Assembly (NCBI GenBank): GCA_001600875.1
Contig: BCLD01000023.1
Span: 85,836-149,835 of the forward strand
Length of the DNA: 64,000 nt
Reading direction: 5' to 3'
DNA from: Solicoccozyma terricola
Taxonomy: Eukaryota; Basidiomycota; Tremellomycetes; Filobasidiales; Piskurozymaceae
The notes beneath the pieces were generated by a model. The model was not told the origin of the DNA, did not search any database, and was given only the letters and a program-made list of their open reading frames with translations. The position numbers were made by a program, and so were the translations under genes. Positions within the stretch are counted from its first letter, which is position 1. Each line of letters starts with the position of its first letter. Positions 43,701 to 53,945 of the stretch are shown piece after piece.

Positions 43701-46700
43701 TGCCCAAGCACAGTGAAGTTCACACCTTTTACCTGCATTTTCCCCCCGATGATTAACCCTCCACTCGCCGAGGACTGACCTGTCGCTTTTTCAAAATCGA
43801 TTTGAAGGAAAGCCTCCTTCAGATCCAGATCCGCGAACTGGATATCCCCGTCCAACTGCCCCTTGATGAGGACACCAGCACTGTTGATAACCAACTCTGC
43901 GTTGCTGACCACATAATCTCCAAAGTAAATCTTTTCTATCCTGATCGCCAAGCCTCCCTGATTTGAAATAGTGATGGTTGCACTTGTAAGAAGGATGTTG
44001 GCGTCCGGCATGTTGTATGTGTCGCCTGTAACGGCCTGCAAGAGACCTACGATATCCGACCATGTTGAATTCTCGATCGAGGCGCTGAGGGTATAAGCTC
44101 CGTGGCCAAACGTCCCTGTCAAAGCGAGGCTGACTGTCCCAATATTGAAAGCGGCGCCGATCTGCAAAGCTGACGACGTCCACGGGGCAGAAGTTGCGAT
44201 CTCGGTCGAGATGGTCACACTATCCAGCTTGAAGCCCTTGATGCCAAAAGCGTCTTGCCAGTCACTCGCGCCTTGTAGGGAAGCATTGAAAGCCACGACC
44301 GAATCTTTCCAGCCGTTGATTTGGAAGCTCAACGTGAGCGGCAAGAGTGACCCGGGCACGGTCAAATCAGCCTGGCCAAACAGTCCAAACGAGTAGTCGG
44401 TCCCTCCGAAGCGCAAATCAACCGCTTTCACTGCGACCCCAAACTCTCTCAAGACGAGTCCTGAGAAAGGAGTAACGGATGTTCCTTGTAGAGAGCCGCG
44501 CTGTCTCGATCACCGATGAGTCTCCCTCTTCAGAATATACTGTATCCCTCGCCACTCACCAAGATAAACGACGGCAAGTGCACCGGACTTGTCCACGCAA
44601 AGTCCGGTCTGTCGTTGCATATCATCAAGGACAGATGTACTCCTGGATCCTTCATGTTCAACGACGACCTCATCAGGTCGTATAGAATCCCGGTGGACTG
44701 ATCGATAACCAAGTCTGTAGAGATGAACCAACCACTGCCTGTGAAAGCATCCATTGGGTAGTTCTGGTGAGTCACCTGGATGTTACTCAGGGACAAGGCA
44801 TCAAATGGAGTATTCTTGAGATTCGCCAAGATGTCCGAGATTTTGATGGCCCCATAGATGGCGCGCTCATATACGAGTGGCTTGGTCGGATCAACGACGA
44901 CTCCTGTTGGCGGAGGACCTTGGTAAACGTAATAGGTAGCTTCGACCGGCAATGTGAATGGCTTGATGGTCCCAGTGGCGACAAAACCATTAGCAGGTAC
45001 TGGTACCGCTGCAAAGTTGGAAATCCCCACTGGAATTGGTTGAATTGGTAAGGTTGCATCCTGTCCTTGTTTCGGTGGGAAGGCCGTAGAGGAAAGACGG
45101 ATATTCGAGATGGTAAGACCTGATTCGACTAGAGTAGAGATCCTTGGAGCGATTGCTGCATGCCATAAACGCGCAACTTTGGCGGAATGGGCCACCGTTG
45201 AGCTTGACGACGAGGTGGTCACGGTTGCTGTCGAGGAAGATACAGACGGCGCAATGGGCGCTGGAGTGTACTTGTCCTGGAGAAGAGCCAAATCGAGGAC
45301 GTGCTCAAACCGCCTGAAAAATGGTCAGCGGGTGTACTTGTACTTGTGCAAGTCAGCAGACCCCTCTCACAAGGGCATATTCCTCGAATACAAGTCAAAT
45401 GATTCACTGCTAACGAAGGCTTGCGTGACCGCTGAGGTAGCGCTTGACGAAGTACTGGTCGCCGTAAACTCAAAGGTGTAGTCCAAGGCTGGCGCAAACC
45501 AGGTATAGGGGCAGTTTGCTCGCAAGCTCATTGCCGTGACGAAAGCGGTGTTTTGGCCCCAGGCAGTAGAAGCGGACCTGAAAGGGGTGAAAGCAATTGC
45601 AGATGGTCCTGTTGGAGAGTATCGGCTGATGATAAGCCCTCGGTCAAGGACAGTGGTGACTGTGCCGCGTCCTGTTTCCCTTCCTTCATAGACTGAAAGG
45701 CGGTGTAATCAGCATCTGTGATATCATGAATCACACTAACCTCCATTCATGCAACAGCGTCTGTATGGCAGTTTCTGATCTCAGCATGTGCGTATTGGCT
45801 TCTGCTGTACCAAAGACGAGGTTTCCTCTGGTTTGCGCCGACATGAGGTCTCGAGAGGCAATTTCAGTAAACCATTGCAAGAATGGGTTACAGGTAGCGT
45901 CACCTACTCCTTGGAATGATCCCTCCTGAGTCACTATCCCTGTTCAGCCAGTATTACACCCTATCTTAATCCGACTAAAACTAACCATAGGCAAACCCGA
46001 TACGATGCAGCCACTGCACAACACCGAAAAGAATCAGCCACATACCGACATTTAGTAACAGGTCACTCACCTCGCTGGCCGAGTTGTTGAGTGATGTGGG
46101 CCTTAGTGCACTTCCCGTCCACATTTGCTCGGCAAACTACAAACAAAACCGCCTCAGCCATCTGAGCAAAGTTCCTTTTGAGGGAATATACCAACCGTTG
46201 TGGCGGACACCCAATTCATCACCTTGTCTTGACGTCGTTGAAAATTGGGTGGTACCAAACTAACTGATACAGCGTCGACTGGAACTACTTGCGTAAGCGT
46301 TGGCAACGTTTGAGCTGGAGTTCCGAGGAGCGCATCGAGAGCGACAATGGTTGCTACCGATGGCCAATTACGGTTGAAAGGGGCGACCTCTGGCGTGTTG
46401 AGTGTCGTCAAGTTGTTTGGATGGATAAACGTGACTGCAAGGTCATAAGTGTCGTTGTAGTCCTACACGACGAATGAAGCAAGCTCACAGTAATGCCCAA
46501 CAGGTGACTTGCGAACCAAAATCAATCCAGCGGCATAAGCAGCATCGCAGTCCATGCAAGCGAAATAGTTTTGTTCAGTCGACGCCATTTTGGCAGTCAC
46601 AATGGCTTGCAGCTTTGCAAGTGTGATGGGAGGAGGATCACGATCACTGGGTGTCAAGATCACTTGAAATCCGGCTGGGAACGCCGGTTGGGGGAATCGA

Positions 46701-47335
46701 TTGGCCGAGTTCCATTTCTGTTGAAAAAAACAGCGTCTTGAGCTCCAGACCCCATGGTCGATACCGACATTTCAGCTCACCTTCTTGGGCACGTACTGCT
46801 GTGTCCCTATATTCAACGCATTCTTCCATGTCACAAATATATACTCAAGAAACCTCTCCGGGTCCAATCGGAGCCTTGTGAAGGAGATACTCCCAATGGG
46901 AGCAAACTTTCCTCCAGAACTAACAGATTGTTCTTGCCAAACGGGAAAGGAGGGTGACGAGGCGTTCATGTCGTTGGTATAGAGGCTGAGCAGAGTTGTA
47001 GCATCGCTTGTGATGCGTGGAATGACATCTGAACACCTCACGAAAAGGAACGAATCACCGCCCTGCTTCGCTGGATTTGCGACACAGAAGTACGTCTGGG
47101 GAGAAATGAATCAGTCACCATTGCTTGTTTCGACGTGAACTCTATGATTTATACTCACAGAACCATCTCCAACCGGAGTCCAAACTTCGTCACCACTGGC
47201 ATCTACCGAGATGGTCGACGGTGTCCATATGTTCAGAACAAGGTCTTCCCGCAAGGAGGCATCGGTGAATGCAGTGACATGCAGCGTCGTCGTGCTCTCA
47301 TCGGTGTCAAAGGCATCATAACTAGGTAAAGACAT
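40782..47335 (-). CDS. Giant multidomain protein of unknown function
   Basis: Start is MSLPSYDAFDTDES at 47335 and stop after VFVNPIPGI at 40782. Roughly twenty exons separated by short introns give about 1,750-1,800 residues. The N-terminal third is mixed. The middle (45.2-42.3 kb) is a long series of beta-rich modules with recurring phrases: TPFDALSLSNIQVTH, TPFDFALDSVALIV, IKGFKLDSVTIST, GFSGGLMIGNVAASI and MSGSITNLSIGPLHL. The 42.1-41.2 kb part is Ala-rich and strongly heptad-like (DSKAAFDAATSKAQAAL; AVDSLESQIDDLKGKI), predicted coiled coil. The last 90 residues return to a beta-type module (FTSMTATVIGTVASAPFNVSVEL). There is no signal peptide or membrane helix; a hydrophobic stretch near 42700 is intron sequence. 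I do not recognise the family. A lipid-binding or scaffold role is only speculation. Confidence 0.7.
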
Positions 47336-47886
47336 CTTGCAACCACATGAGATGATGTATGTTTGTTCTCATCTCGTCGTTGTATCATTCATCGTATCTC
47401 GAGACTGAAATAGTAACCGGTTCAAACTTGCCAGTCAGATGTCCTGACCTTGATTTGAAAAGCCGAAGCGGATTGTGCATGCCTCCCGCTGTTTATTTCA
47501 CGCCGTGGGAACGTTGGATGCAAACATGAACAGGTACGATCTTGCCCTTTCCCCGTCCCGTGACTGGAGAACATGATCGCTTCTTTATCAAATTGAAAAC
47601 TGAATAGTGACTCTGTAAATAAAGGTGTTACTTCGGAGCATCAATTGGGATAAATATAGATCTTCCCAGGCGGAGAATACACAAAGAACAGATCCCACAA
47701 CGCTATCATCAAAACCTGATGACCCTCGTCAACCCTTTCATAGCAGGATTCTCGACACCAAACCAACTTCAAAGCAGCTCCAACCCATTTCCCATGACTT
47801 GAACAAGAACGACGGAGGCGACTACAGCCTACGCTCCAGAAACTACATTGCACTGTAGTCTGTAGTGTAGTGCAGTGTAGTCATTT

Positions 47887-48132
47887 GTGTTAAGAAGAAT
47901 GGACTGGGATCTCTGCCTCAGCAACTATAGTAATGTTGAAGAGTTATAGTTACAAGAGAGCCTACCTGGGATCTCTGCCTCAGCAACTATAGTAATGTTG
48001 AAGAGTAGAGTGTTAAGAAGAATGGACTGGGATCTCTGCCTCAGCAACTATAGTAATGTTTAAGAGTTATAGTTACAAGAGAGCCTACCTGGGATCTCTG
48101 CCTCAGCAACTATAGTAATGTTGAAGAGTAGA
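47887..48132 (+). repeat. 123-bp tandem repeat, 2 copies (with 4 internal subunits)
   Basis: Each 123-bp unit holds two copies of a subunit starting 'gggatctctgcctcagcaac', so the subunit occurs four times at roughly 62-bp spacing. The copies differ by only a few bases (for example 'gttgaagag' versus 'gtttaagag'). Confidence 0.92.
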
Positions 48133-48322
48133 GAACCCATTTGGTGGTGGGGCGAGTAAAGCAGTAGAGATGGACGCGACGCAGCCATGATAACCTAGAC
48201 ACGTGAAGAGTGCCGATATTCAACATAGAGAACCCATTTGGTGGTGAGGCGAGTAAAGCAGTTGACATGGACGCGACGCAGCCATGATAACCTAGACACG
48301 TGAAGAGTGCCGATATTCAACA
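48129..48322 (+). repeat. 97-bp tandem repeat, 2 copies
   Basis: Two adjacent copies both begin 'tagagaacccatttggtggt' and end 'agtgccgatattcaaca'. They differ at about four positions. Confidence 0.92.
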
Positions 48323-48504
48323 ATTTGCCACTGACTATGACACTACAAAATGACTGCACTACGACTACACTACAACGGCCATACTTTGTAGTAACTACAC
48401 TTTTTATAAAACCATTTTTCTAGTACTGTGGTTATTTGACATGGGCTCCATAAAAAAATGCTTATCTTCAAAACCGTCGTTTCCCTGGCCCTTTGCAAGC
48501 TCAA

Positions 48505-49692
48505 TCACAACGCCTGAAGCTTAGCATCATACACGATCCCAGCCTGCTCGCGCGCCTGGTCCATCCATCCCAGGACTCTCAAACTCTCTTCCTCGTCGAT
48601 AACCTCGCCCGGCTCATTAACGTCCCCCGCCCGCTGCCTCGCCAGGACCCTCGCCGCAATAGCATCAGCCTGATACCAAATCCCCCACCCACGCTCCACC
48701 GGTTTGAATATGATTTCATCCTTCTCGATACCGTCCGCTTCCATGTGGCTATCGTCGTACCACTGGATGTGCAGTTCCTGCGGGCGGATTGGCGGGAATG
48801 GAATGGATACGGAAGCCTTTGTCGCTTCGATTCGCACGGCTGGACCAGCCTTTGTCGCTTGAAGGCGTTCGTAGAAGTCCGGTTTGCTGGAACCCGGGAG
48901 AGTCATGCTGGTAGTCACGATAGCGACCGCCTGTTGCTTCTTCGTGTTGTTCTCCTGCTTTGATAGAATGACAGTGTTGATATCATCCACATCCCCAGGA
49001 ACGCCAGGGACGCTCATCGAGTTCGCATGAACAACCTCGGTCGTTGTGTTTGTTCCTTCTAGTCCATTGAGTGCCAAGTCCGCCCACGTCAACGCGTACA
49101 CGCCTTGATCCAACAAACTGCCCGCTCCAGCTTGCTTGTCCAAGAACCTCGATCCATGCGATAGATCTGGGGATACAATGGGGAAGCTGAACTCGGCGTA
49201 GACACGCTTGACATCGCCGATGCGTGGCAACAGCTCTTCCTTGAAGTACCTCGTCGCAGGGAGGTACCGCGTCCACATTGCTTCCATCAGCACCACGCCG
49301 TTTTGTTTCGCAAGCGACGCCAATCTGGCGTACTGGGCACGATTCATGGTCGAGGGCTTCTCCACGAGAACATTGCGCTTGAATTGCAGCGCCTTGCGGA
49401 CGTGTTCGTAGTGCAAAGGGTGCGGGGTTGAAACGTAAACAATGTCAAAGTCGCCCTTCTCCAGCATCTCCTCCCAGGAGTGGTAGAGTTTGACCTGCTC
49501 AGGGTTTGGTATCCCTTTGTCACTGAGCCAGGAGGAAGCGCGAGATGAAGAGCCGGTAGTGCTGACCGCGACGAGGGAGTGGTGGATGGATTCGGATGGT
49601 GGACGAGGGAGAAGCAGGTCGGGAAGAAAGACTGCAGCTATGCTTGACAGTGAGAGGGCTGCCCAGCGGCACTGAGATCGTGCTTCGGTCAT
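48505..49692 (-). CDS. Gfo/Idh/MocA-family NAD(P)-dependent sugar dehydrogenase
   Basis: A single exon of 395 residues. The order is that of dimeric dihydrodiol / D-xylose dehydrogenases: a Rossmann strand RWAAL, then DLLLPRP, DIVYVSTPHPLHYEHVRKAL, the signature NVLVEKP with catalytic Lys112, VVLMEAMWTRYLPATRYFKE, SRFLDKQAGAGSLLDQGVYAL and a C-terminal helix ending QAREQAGIVYDAKLQAL. The usual Gly-rich GxGxIA loop after the first strand reads SLSSIAAV here, with no glycine, which is unusual for a functional dinucleotide site. It is divergent from a sugar transporter (606 bp between starts). Bacterial levoglucosan dehydrogenase belongs to this superfamily, which fits the kinase at 53946. The substrate is inference. 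Confidence 0.85.
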   Translation of the reverse strand: MTEARSQCRWAALSLSSIAAVFLPDLLLPRPPSESIHHSLVAVSTTGSSSRASSWLSDKGIPNPEQVKLYHSWEEMLEKGDFDIVYVSTPHPLHYEHVRKALQFKRNVLVEKPSTMNRAQYARLASLAKQNGVVLMEAMWTRYLPATRYFKEELLPRIGDVKRVYAEFSFPIVSPDLSHGSRFLDKQAGAGSLLDQGVYALTWADLALNGLEGTNTTTEVVHANSMSVPGVPGDVDDINTVILSKQENNTKKQQAVAIVTTSMTLPGSSKPDFYERLQATKAGPAVRIEATKASVSIPFPPIRPQELHIQWYDDSHMEADGIEKDEIIFKPVERGWGIWYQADAIAARVLARQRAGDVNEPGEVIDEEESLRVLGWMDQAREQAGIVYDAKLQAL

Positions 49693-50298
49693 TAATTAGG
49701 AGACTGGAAGGAGACTGGATTTTTGAATTCGACAAATGATGTGGCCTACATCGACTTCTCGTTCACAATCTCTCGATATATCCCGAGTTGACATCCATCC
49801 AGAGCTACAGTAGCGGGTCGCCGTTGCAGCCCGCAGCTCCGCTTGAATTGGAACCACTCTTGCCTCAAACTGCAGTTTCTGTAATTCCAGTTTACAATTA
49901 CCAGCTGTTTAAGCGCCCTCGGAACCTCGGTCTGCCAAGCTTCCGAGTACCCTTTAGCAGCGTTTTGGCAGCTTTTAGCAGCTTTTCCCGATGCGCGGTT
50001 TAGCAGGGATCTCGCCACGGATCCGTTGTTCACGTGTTCGGCGGCTTCGTATCTACCCTGTCCTCCTACTCCACTGCTCCTCAGAGCAGTTTAGCAGAGA
50101 TTCCAATCCCGGGGAGATCCCACGGGGTCGCGGATTGGATAACTCTGGAGTTGACTTATCTTGAAAGGCACTATAAAGTGGATGATCCTGGGGTCCCCTT
50201 CAATTGCAGGTCTCCATTTACCCTCACACAGCAACCCATCAGCGACTTCGACACTCCCTGCATACAACCAAACACCTAACAGCATTCCAGACATCCCA
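49693..50298. promoter_or_regulatory. Divergent promoter of dehydrogenase and sugar transporter
   Basis: The 606-bp spacer lies between two divergent starts. On the transporter side a TATA box (50172-50177) lies 127 bp before its ATG. The central part has repeated 'ttttagcagc' and 'tttagcag' phrases at 49952-50002 and 50090-50097. It is a plausible shared control region for the putative anhydrosugar genes. Confidence 0.55.
50172..50177 (+). promoter_or_regulatory. TATA box of the sugar transporter gene
   Basis: 'tataaa' in the context 'ggcactataaagtgg', 122-127 bp before the ATG at 50299. Confidence 0.55.
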
Positions 50299-52022
50299 AT
50301 GATGGTCAAGCTCTGGCAGCATGTGCCTGGCAAGGCGCTCCTCCTCAATCTCTTCACGGCCATTGCCCTCATTTTTGAAGGTTACAACCAGGGAGTCCTC
50401 GGTACCGTCAGCCAAACACCGGGCTTTATCGAAATGTCCGGGATTGGAACCAATGGTGTAGTCACCGATACCACAAAGCAAGGTGGTCTGGCTGCGGCGT
50501 ACTACTTTGGTGCGATGTGGGGATGCTTCATTGGAGGTGAGATTGGGATTTATCTGTCTTCATCATGACAGAAGCTAACGGGAGGCCTCCCACCACAGGA
50601 TGGCTCGGTGACAAGCTCGGCCGAAAGAAGGGAGTCTGGCTAGGCTCACTCTTCTGCCTGACCGGGGCTGTTTTGATGTCTGCCAGTCAGAACAGCGACA
50701 TGTTCATCTGCGCGCGTGTCATCGCCGGTGTCGGTATCGGCTTCATCAACGCCATCATCCCGCCCTGGGTCAGCGAGCTGTCTCAAGCACACGACCGAGG
50801 CGCAAACTTCTCGCTCGTCTTTGTCGCAAACTTTGTCGGCATCGTCATCGCGTATTGGCTCAACTTTGCCGTTCGCTCGACGGGCATCGAGTTTCAATGG
50901 CGATTCCCGCTCGCGTTCATGACCGCTCCGATGCTCATCGTCATCCTCACCGTCGTCCTTCTTCCCGAGTCTCCTCGTTGGTTGATGGCCAACAACCGCC
51001 GAGAAGAAGCGATCGATATCATAGCCAAGATCCGCGGTGATTTGGAACCAACCGACCCCAAGCTCATGATCGAAGTGCAGCAGCTCGAGGCCATCATCGA
51101 GGCATCTTACCATAAACGAAACGATTATATTAACCTCTGCCTCGGCGGTCGCTACTCTGGCAAATTGCATCTCGGTCGACGTGTCGTCATGGGTCTCCTT
51201 CTCCAGCAGATCCAGCAGTGGACAGGTATTCTCGCCATCGCCACCTGGGCAGGAACGCTATTCAAACTCGCAGGGTTTGACGCGGGGAAGGCTGCCTGGT
51301 TGGCGGGATTGGTCAACACGTTTGGTATCTTCGGAACGGCAGCAGCGTCTTTGGTTATCGATCGCATGGGCCGCATCAAGTCCTTGATGGTATCCTTCAT
51401 CACTCAAGGCATCTCATTGTTCCTTGTCGCCGCTTTCATGAAGACGTCGCAGGATCTACAGGAATCAAACCCTTTGGTGGCAACGAAGCTAGGTACCGTG
51501 GCGGCCGTATTCGTCTTCGTTTTCCTCTGGTTCTTCACCATGTTCAACATCGTGCCTTGCTGGATCTACGGTACTGAAATCTGGCCTCAGGAAGTCCGTG
51601 CCAAGGGCTACTCGTTTACCATTCTCGGGTGGGCCATCGGGTGCGGCATGAACACATTCGTCATTCCCATCATGCTTTCAAAACTGGGCTGGGCAACATT
51701 TGTTTTCTTCGGATGCATGAACATCATCGCCATGCCGGTCATCTGGTATTTCTACCCCGAGGTTGCAGGCAAGACTCTGGAAGAGGTCAACTTGCTGTTC
51801 ACCAGTGACAGCTTGCTTGTGAGCGAGAACATGAAGGAGTATCATCGTCGATTGGAAGAGGCCGATGGGAGTGTGGCTGTTGCAGCTCGTCGCCTGCTCG
51901 ATGAGGTCGATGGCACTACTCACCTCGACCCGAGGAGGGTGTTGGGGAATGTTCAGGAAGTTGGATTGAGCGTTGGAGAAGGAAAGGGGGAAGAGAAGTT
52001 TGATATCGCCCACCTCTCGTAA
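50299..52022 (+). CDS. MFS sugar transporter (sugar porter family)
   Basis: Two exons (50299-50536 and 50599-52022) give about 550 residues with 12 helices. Sugar-porter signatures are GYNQGVLGTVSQTPGF in helix 1, GDKLGRKKGVWLGS between helices 2 and 3, RVIAGVGIGFINAIIPPWVSE, PESPRWLM at the end of helix 6, LQQIQQWTGI in helix 7, DRMGRIKSL, and EIWPQEVRAKGYS as a variant of the YPxExR motif. The protein should act as a plasma-membrane sugar/proton symporter or facilitator. ATG 50299 is used, with a second Met codon next to it. It is divergent from the Gfo/Idh/MocA gene and followed by an SDR and a levoglucosan kinase, so an anhydrosugar or its parent oligosaccharide is a plausible cargo. Confidence 0.9.
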
Positions 52023-52522
52023 AGATGGTCAGCTGAGGCGGAGGAGGAAGATGGCGGGAGCGAGGCGAGCGAGGTCGTTCAGGTTTGGGAAATTGCATGT
52101 ACACCTTCTGGGACTGTTTGGTAGTCGTTAGACTATTGTGATTATATCGATTCTTCAATGTCTTGTGTCGAGCAAAGTCTCAATGTGCCAGGTCGTTCCT
52201 AACTCTTTTGGCCTTTCACCTCAAAAGATACCTATACGTGGACACGATCATTGTCCTGAGTTGGCGAGCTGCCACCAGCAGGGGTGAACGAGGAAGATGA
52301 GAATGAGAATGTCCCTGTCACCGCTGCTCTGTAACCACAGCATTGCTCTGAGGCATTGCTCTGAGGTCGATCTTATTCGAGGGAGTCATGCTGAAAATTC
52401 CGCGCATATTCGTTTCATGACGTCCATTTCGCACTGCCGGAGGTTTTCCCATACGGTTTGGATGGGTTTTGTACATCGTTCCAACTAATCATGATCATAT
52501 ACCACGAAAGATGGGCATACAT
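52023..52522. other. Intergenic between convergent genes
   Basis: No coding exon is seen. A duplicated phrase 'attgctctgaggca / attgctctgaggtc' lies at 52342-52369. Otherwise nothing is recognised. Confidence 0.5.
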
Positions 52523-53441
52523 TCATTGCAAGATAGCGGCGTGCTTGTACGTACTTGCCCCTCCGTCTACCAGCAAATCTTGACCGGTATACCATCCACT
52601 GGCCCTGTCACAGCATAGGTACAAAACGGCGCCCTTCAATTCATCCGGCAATCCAATCCTTCCAAACAGCGTCTCCTTTTCAAACTGCCTTACCAAATCC
52701 GGAGCCTGCTTCTGCAGCCCCTTCATCATATCCGTCATCATATACCCCGGACTCAAACTGTTAACGCGGATGCCATACCGTGCAAGCTCCATAGCCAACG
52801 GTTTCACGAGCCCTTTGATGGCGGCTTTGGACGCCGTGTAGCAGCTGATGTGTTGGACAGTGGTGGAGATGTACGTGGCTATACTTGCGATGAAGATGAT
52901 TGTTCCGGTGTTTGGTTCGGTGGCGAGTGAGGAGCCATGGTGTGACTCGTAGCGCTTTACCATGCTGTTAGCACATGCCTGGGCAACTAGGAAAGAGCCT
53001 GTAAAGTTGACGCCAAAGGTGGATTGAATGTTCTTGTCTGATGTGGTGAGGAAAGGCTCATCGGTGACCACGCCTGCGGCATTGATATTGATGTCGATGG
53101 AGGGGAAGGAGGATTCGATGCGGGAGACGACTTGCAGGACTTGATCTCTCGAGGTGATGTCTGTCTTGTAGTATTCCACTTTGACGTTGTATCGGGATCT
53201 CAGCTCGAGGAGCGCAGGAGATGGCTCGGCCAGGATATCGAGTACGGCAAGGTTGCAGCTTGCGGATGCGAGGGCTTCGGCGAATGCCAGTCCCAATCCC
53301 CTTGCTGCTCCGGTCAGAACAGCAGTCTTTCCTTGTAGAGAGAACTACGGGAACATATTATATCAGCTGCAAGCGTTTGAAAAGAGGGAAGGGGGGAGGG
53401 GGGGGAGGCGGGTCCTAGCGACTCACTAGGTCTGTGGCCAT
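52523..53441 (-). CDS. Short-chain dehydrogenase/reductase (SDR)
   Basis: A five-codon first exon (MATDL, from 53441) and a main exon joined through FSLQGKTAV give about 270 residues. The cofactor motif TGAARGLG is at residues 16-23, followed by INAAGV (NAG motif variant), the catalytic Ser in IIFIASIATYIST, the YTASK pair, and the SPGYMMTDM segment. The C-terminus reads LCCDRASGWYTGQDLLVDGG. The classical SDR fold oxidises or reduces a hydroxyl or keto group, often of a sugar or polyol, with NAD(P). It sits between the sugar transporter and the levoglucosan kinase, divergent from the latter, so it may handle an oxidised sugar intermediate. Specificity cannot be read. The first intron contains a C/G-rich homopolymer tract. 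Confidence 0.88.
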
Positions 53442-53945
53442 GGCGACGGAGTGGCGACTAGAGTGCTTGCGTGGAAATCGGGGCAATTCTTTATTTGCCT
53501 ACACAACTCGCTGGTTCTCAAGCGCAGAAAGGGTATTTAGAGGTGATACGCATCCGGGTACCAGCTGTAACCCCGGACCAACCTCCACGTCCACCTCGGA
53601 GGCCCTGCAATCTGGTTCAACTGCTAGCTGAAGAACCTGTTAAAGGCCTGAGCGGGCGAAAATTCGCCACCGCCCAACTAAACGCCGCGGTGGCGAGACA
53701 CTGCTAAAGACTGTTGTACCTGGTAAAGCGTAGACCAGTGGCTATACCGGTTCAATGCGTACCGAGTCTCTGCGCTGATCGTTCCGCCGGGAGACTGGAG
53801 GGAGCTGATTGCCATGGGCACAGGTCAAATGAGTTGAAAGAAACGAGGGTTGGCACCTTCGATCTTGATTTTCGGTATTTCAACACCAAACATCCCTCAC
53901 CAAGCAAATCTCACTCACGACAATATCGCCAATCAACACACCATC
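53442..53945. promoter_or_regulatory. Divergent promoter of SDR and levoglucosan kinase
   Basis: The spacer of 504 bp between the two starts has no coding exon. It contains CGG/CCG triplets, for example 'tcggaggccc' near 53601 and 'ccgccgggagac' near 53783, of the type bound by Zn2Cys6 proteins. No particular pair can be assigned. Confidence 0.4.

Larger units (their letters stand above)
47842..48404. mobile_element. Inverted-end, tandem-repeat-filled element (MITE-like)
   Basis: The left end contains 'gtagtgtagtgcagtgtagt catttgtg' (47862-47889). The right end carries a similar phrase in the opposite orientation ('aaatgactgcactacgacta cactacaac', 48348-48376). Between them lie a 123-bp unit twice (47887-48009, 48010-48132) and a 97-bp unit twice (48129-48225, 48226-48322). 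No open frame is inside. Inverted ends without a coding region suggest a non-autonomous DNA element, but target-site duplication was not found. Confidence 0.5.
47336..48504. other. Intergenic, holds the repeat element at 47.8-48.4 kb
   Basis: This is the upstream region of the giant minus-strand gene and the 3' side of the Gfo/Idh/MocA dehydrogenase. Apart from the repeat element described separately, no gene is seen. Confidence 0.5.

Noticed and set aside
47887..48322. Regular repeats resembling a CRISPR array
   Set aside because: Units are directly adjacent tandem copies of 123 and 97 bp without unique spacers, and the genome is eukaryotic.
50646..51170. 174-residue open frame opposite the sugar transporter
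   Set aside because: Highly charged sequence with no domain, fully inside the transporter exon on the other strand.
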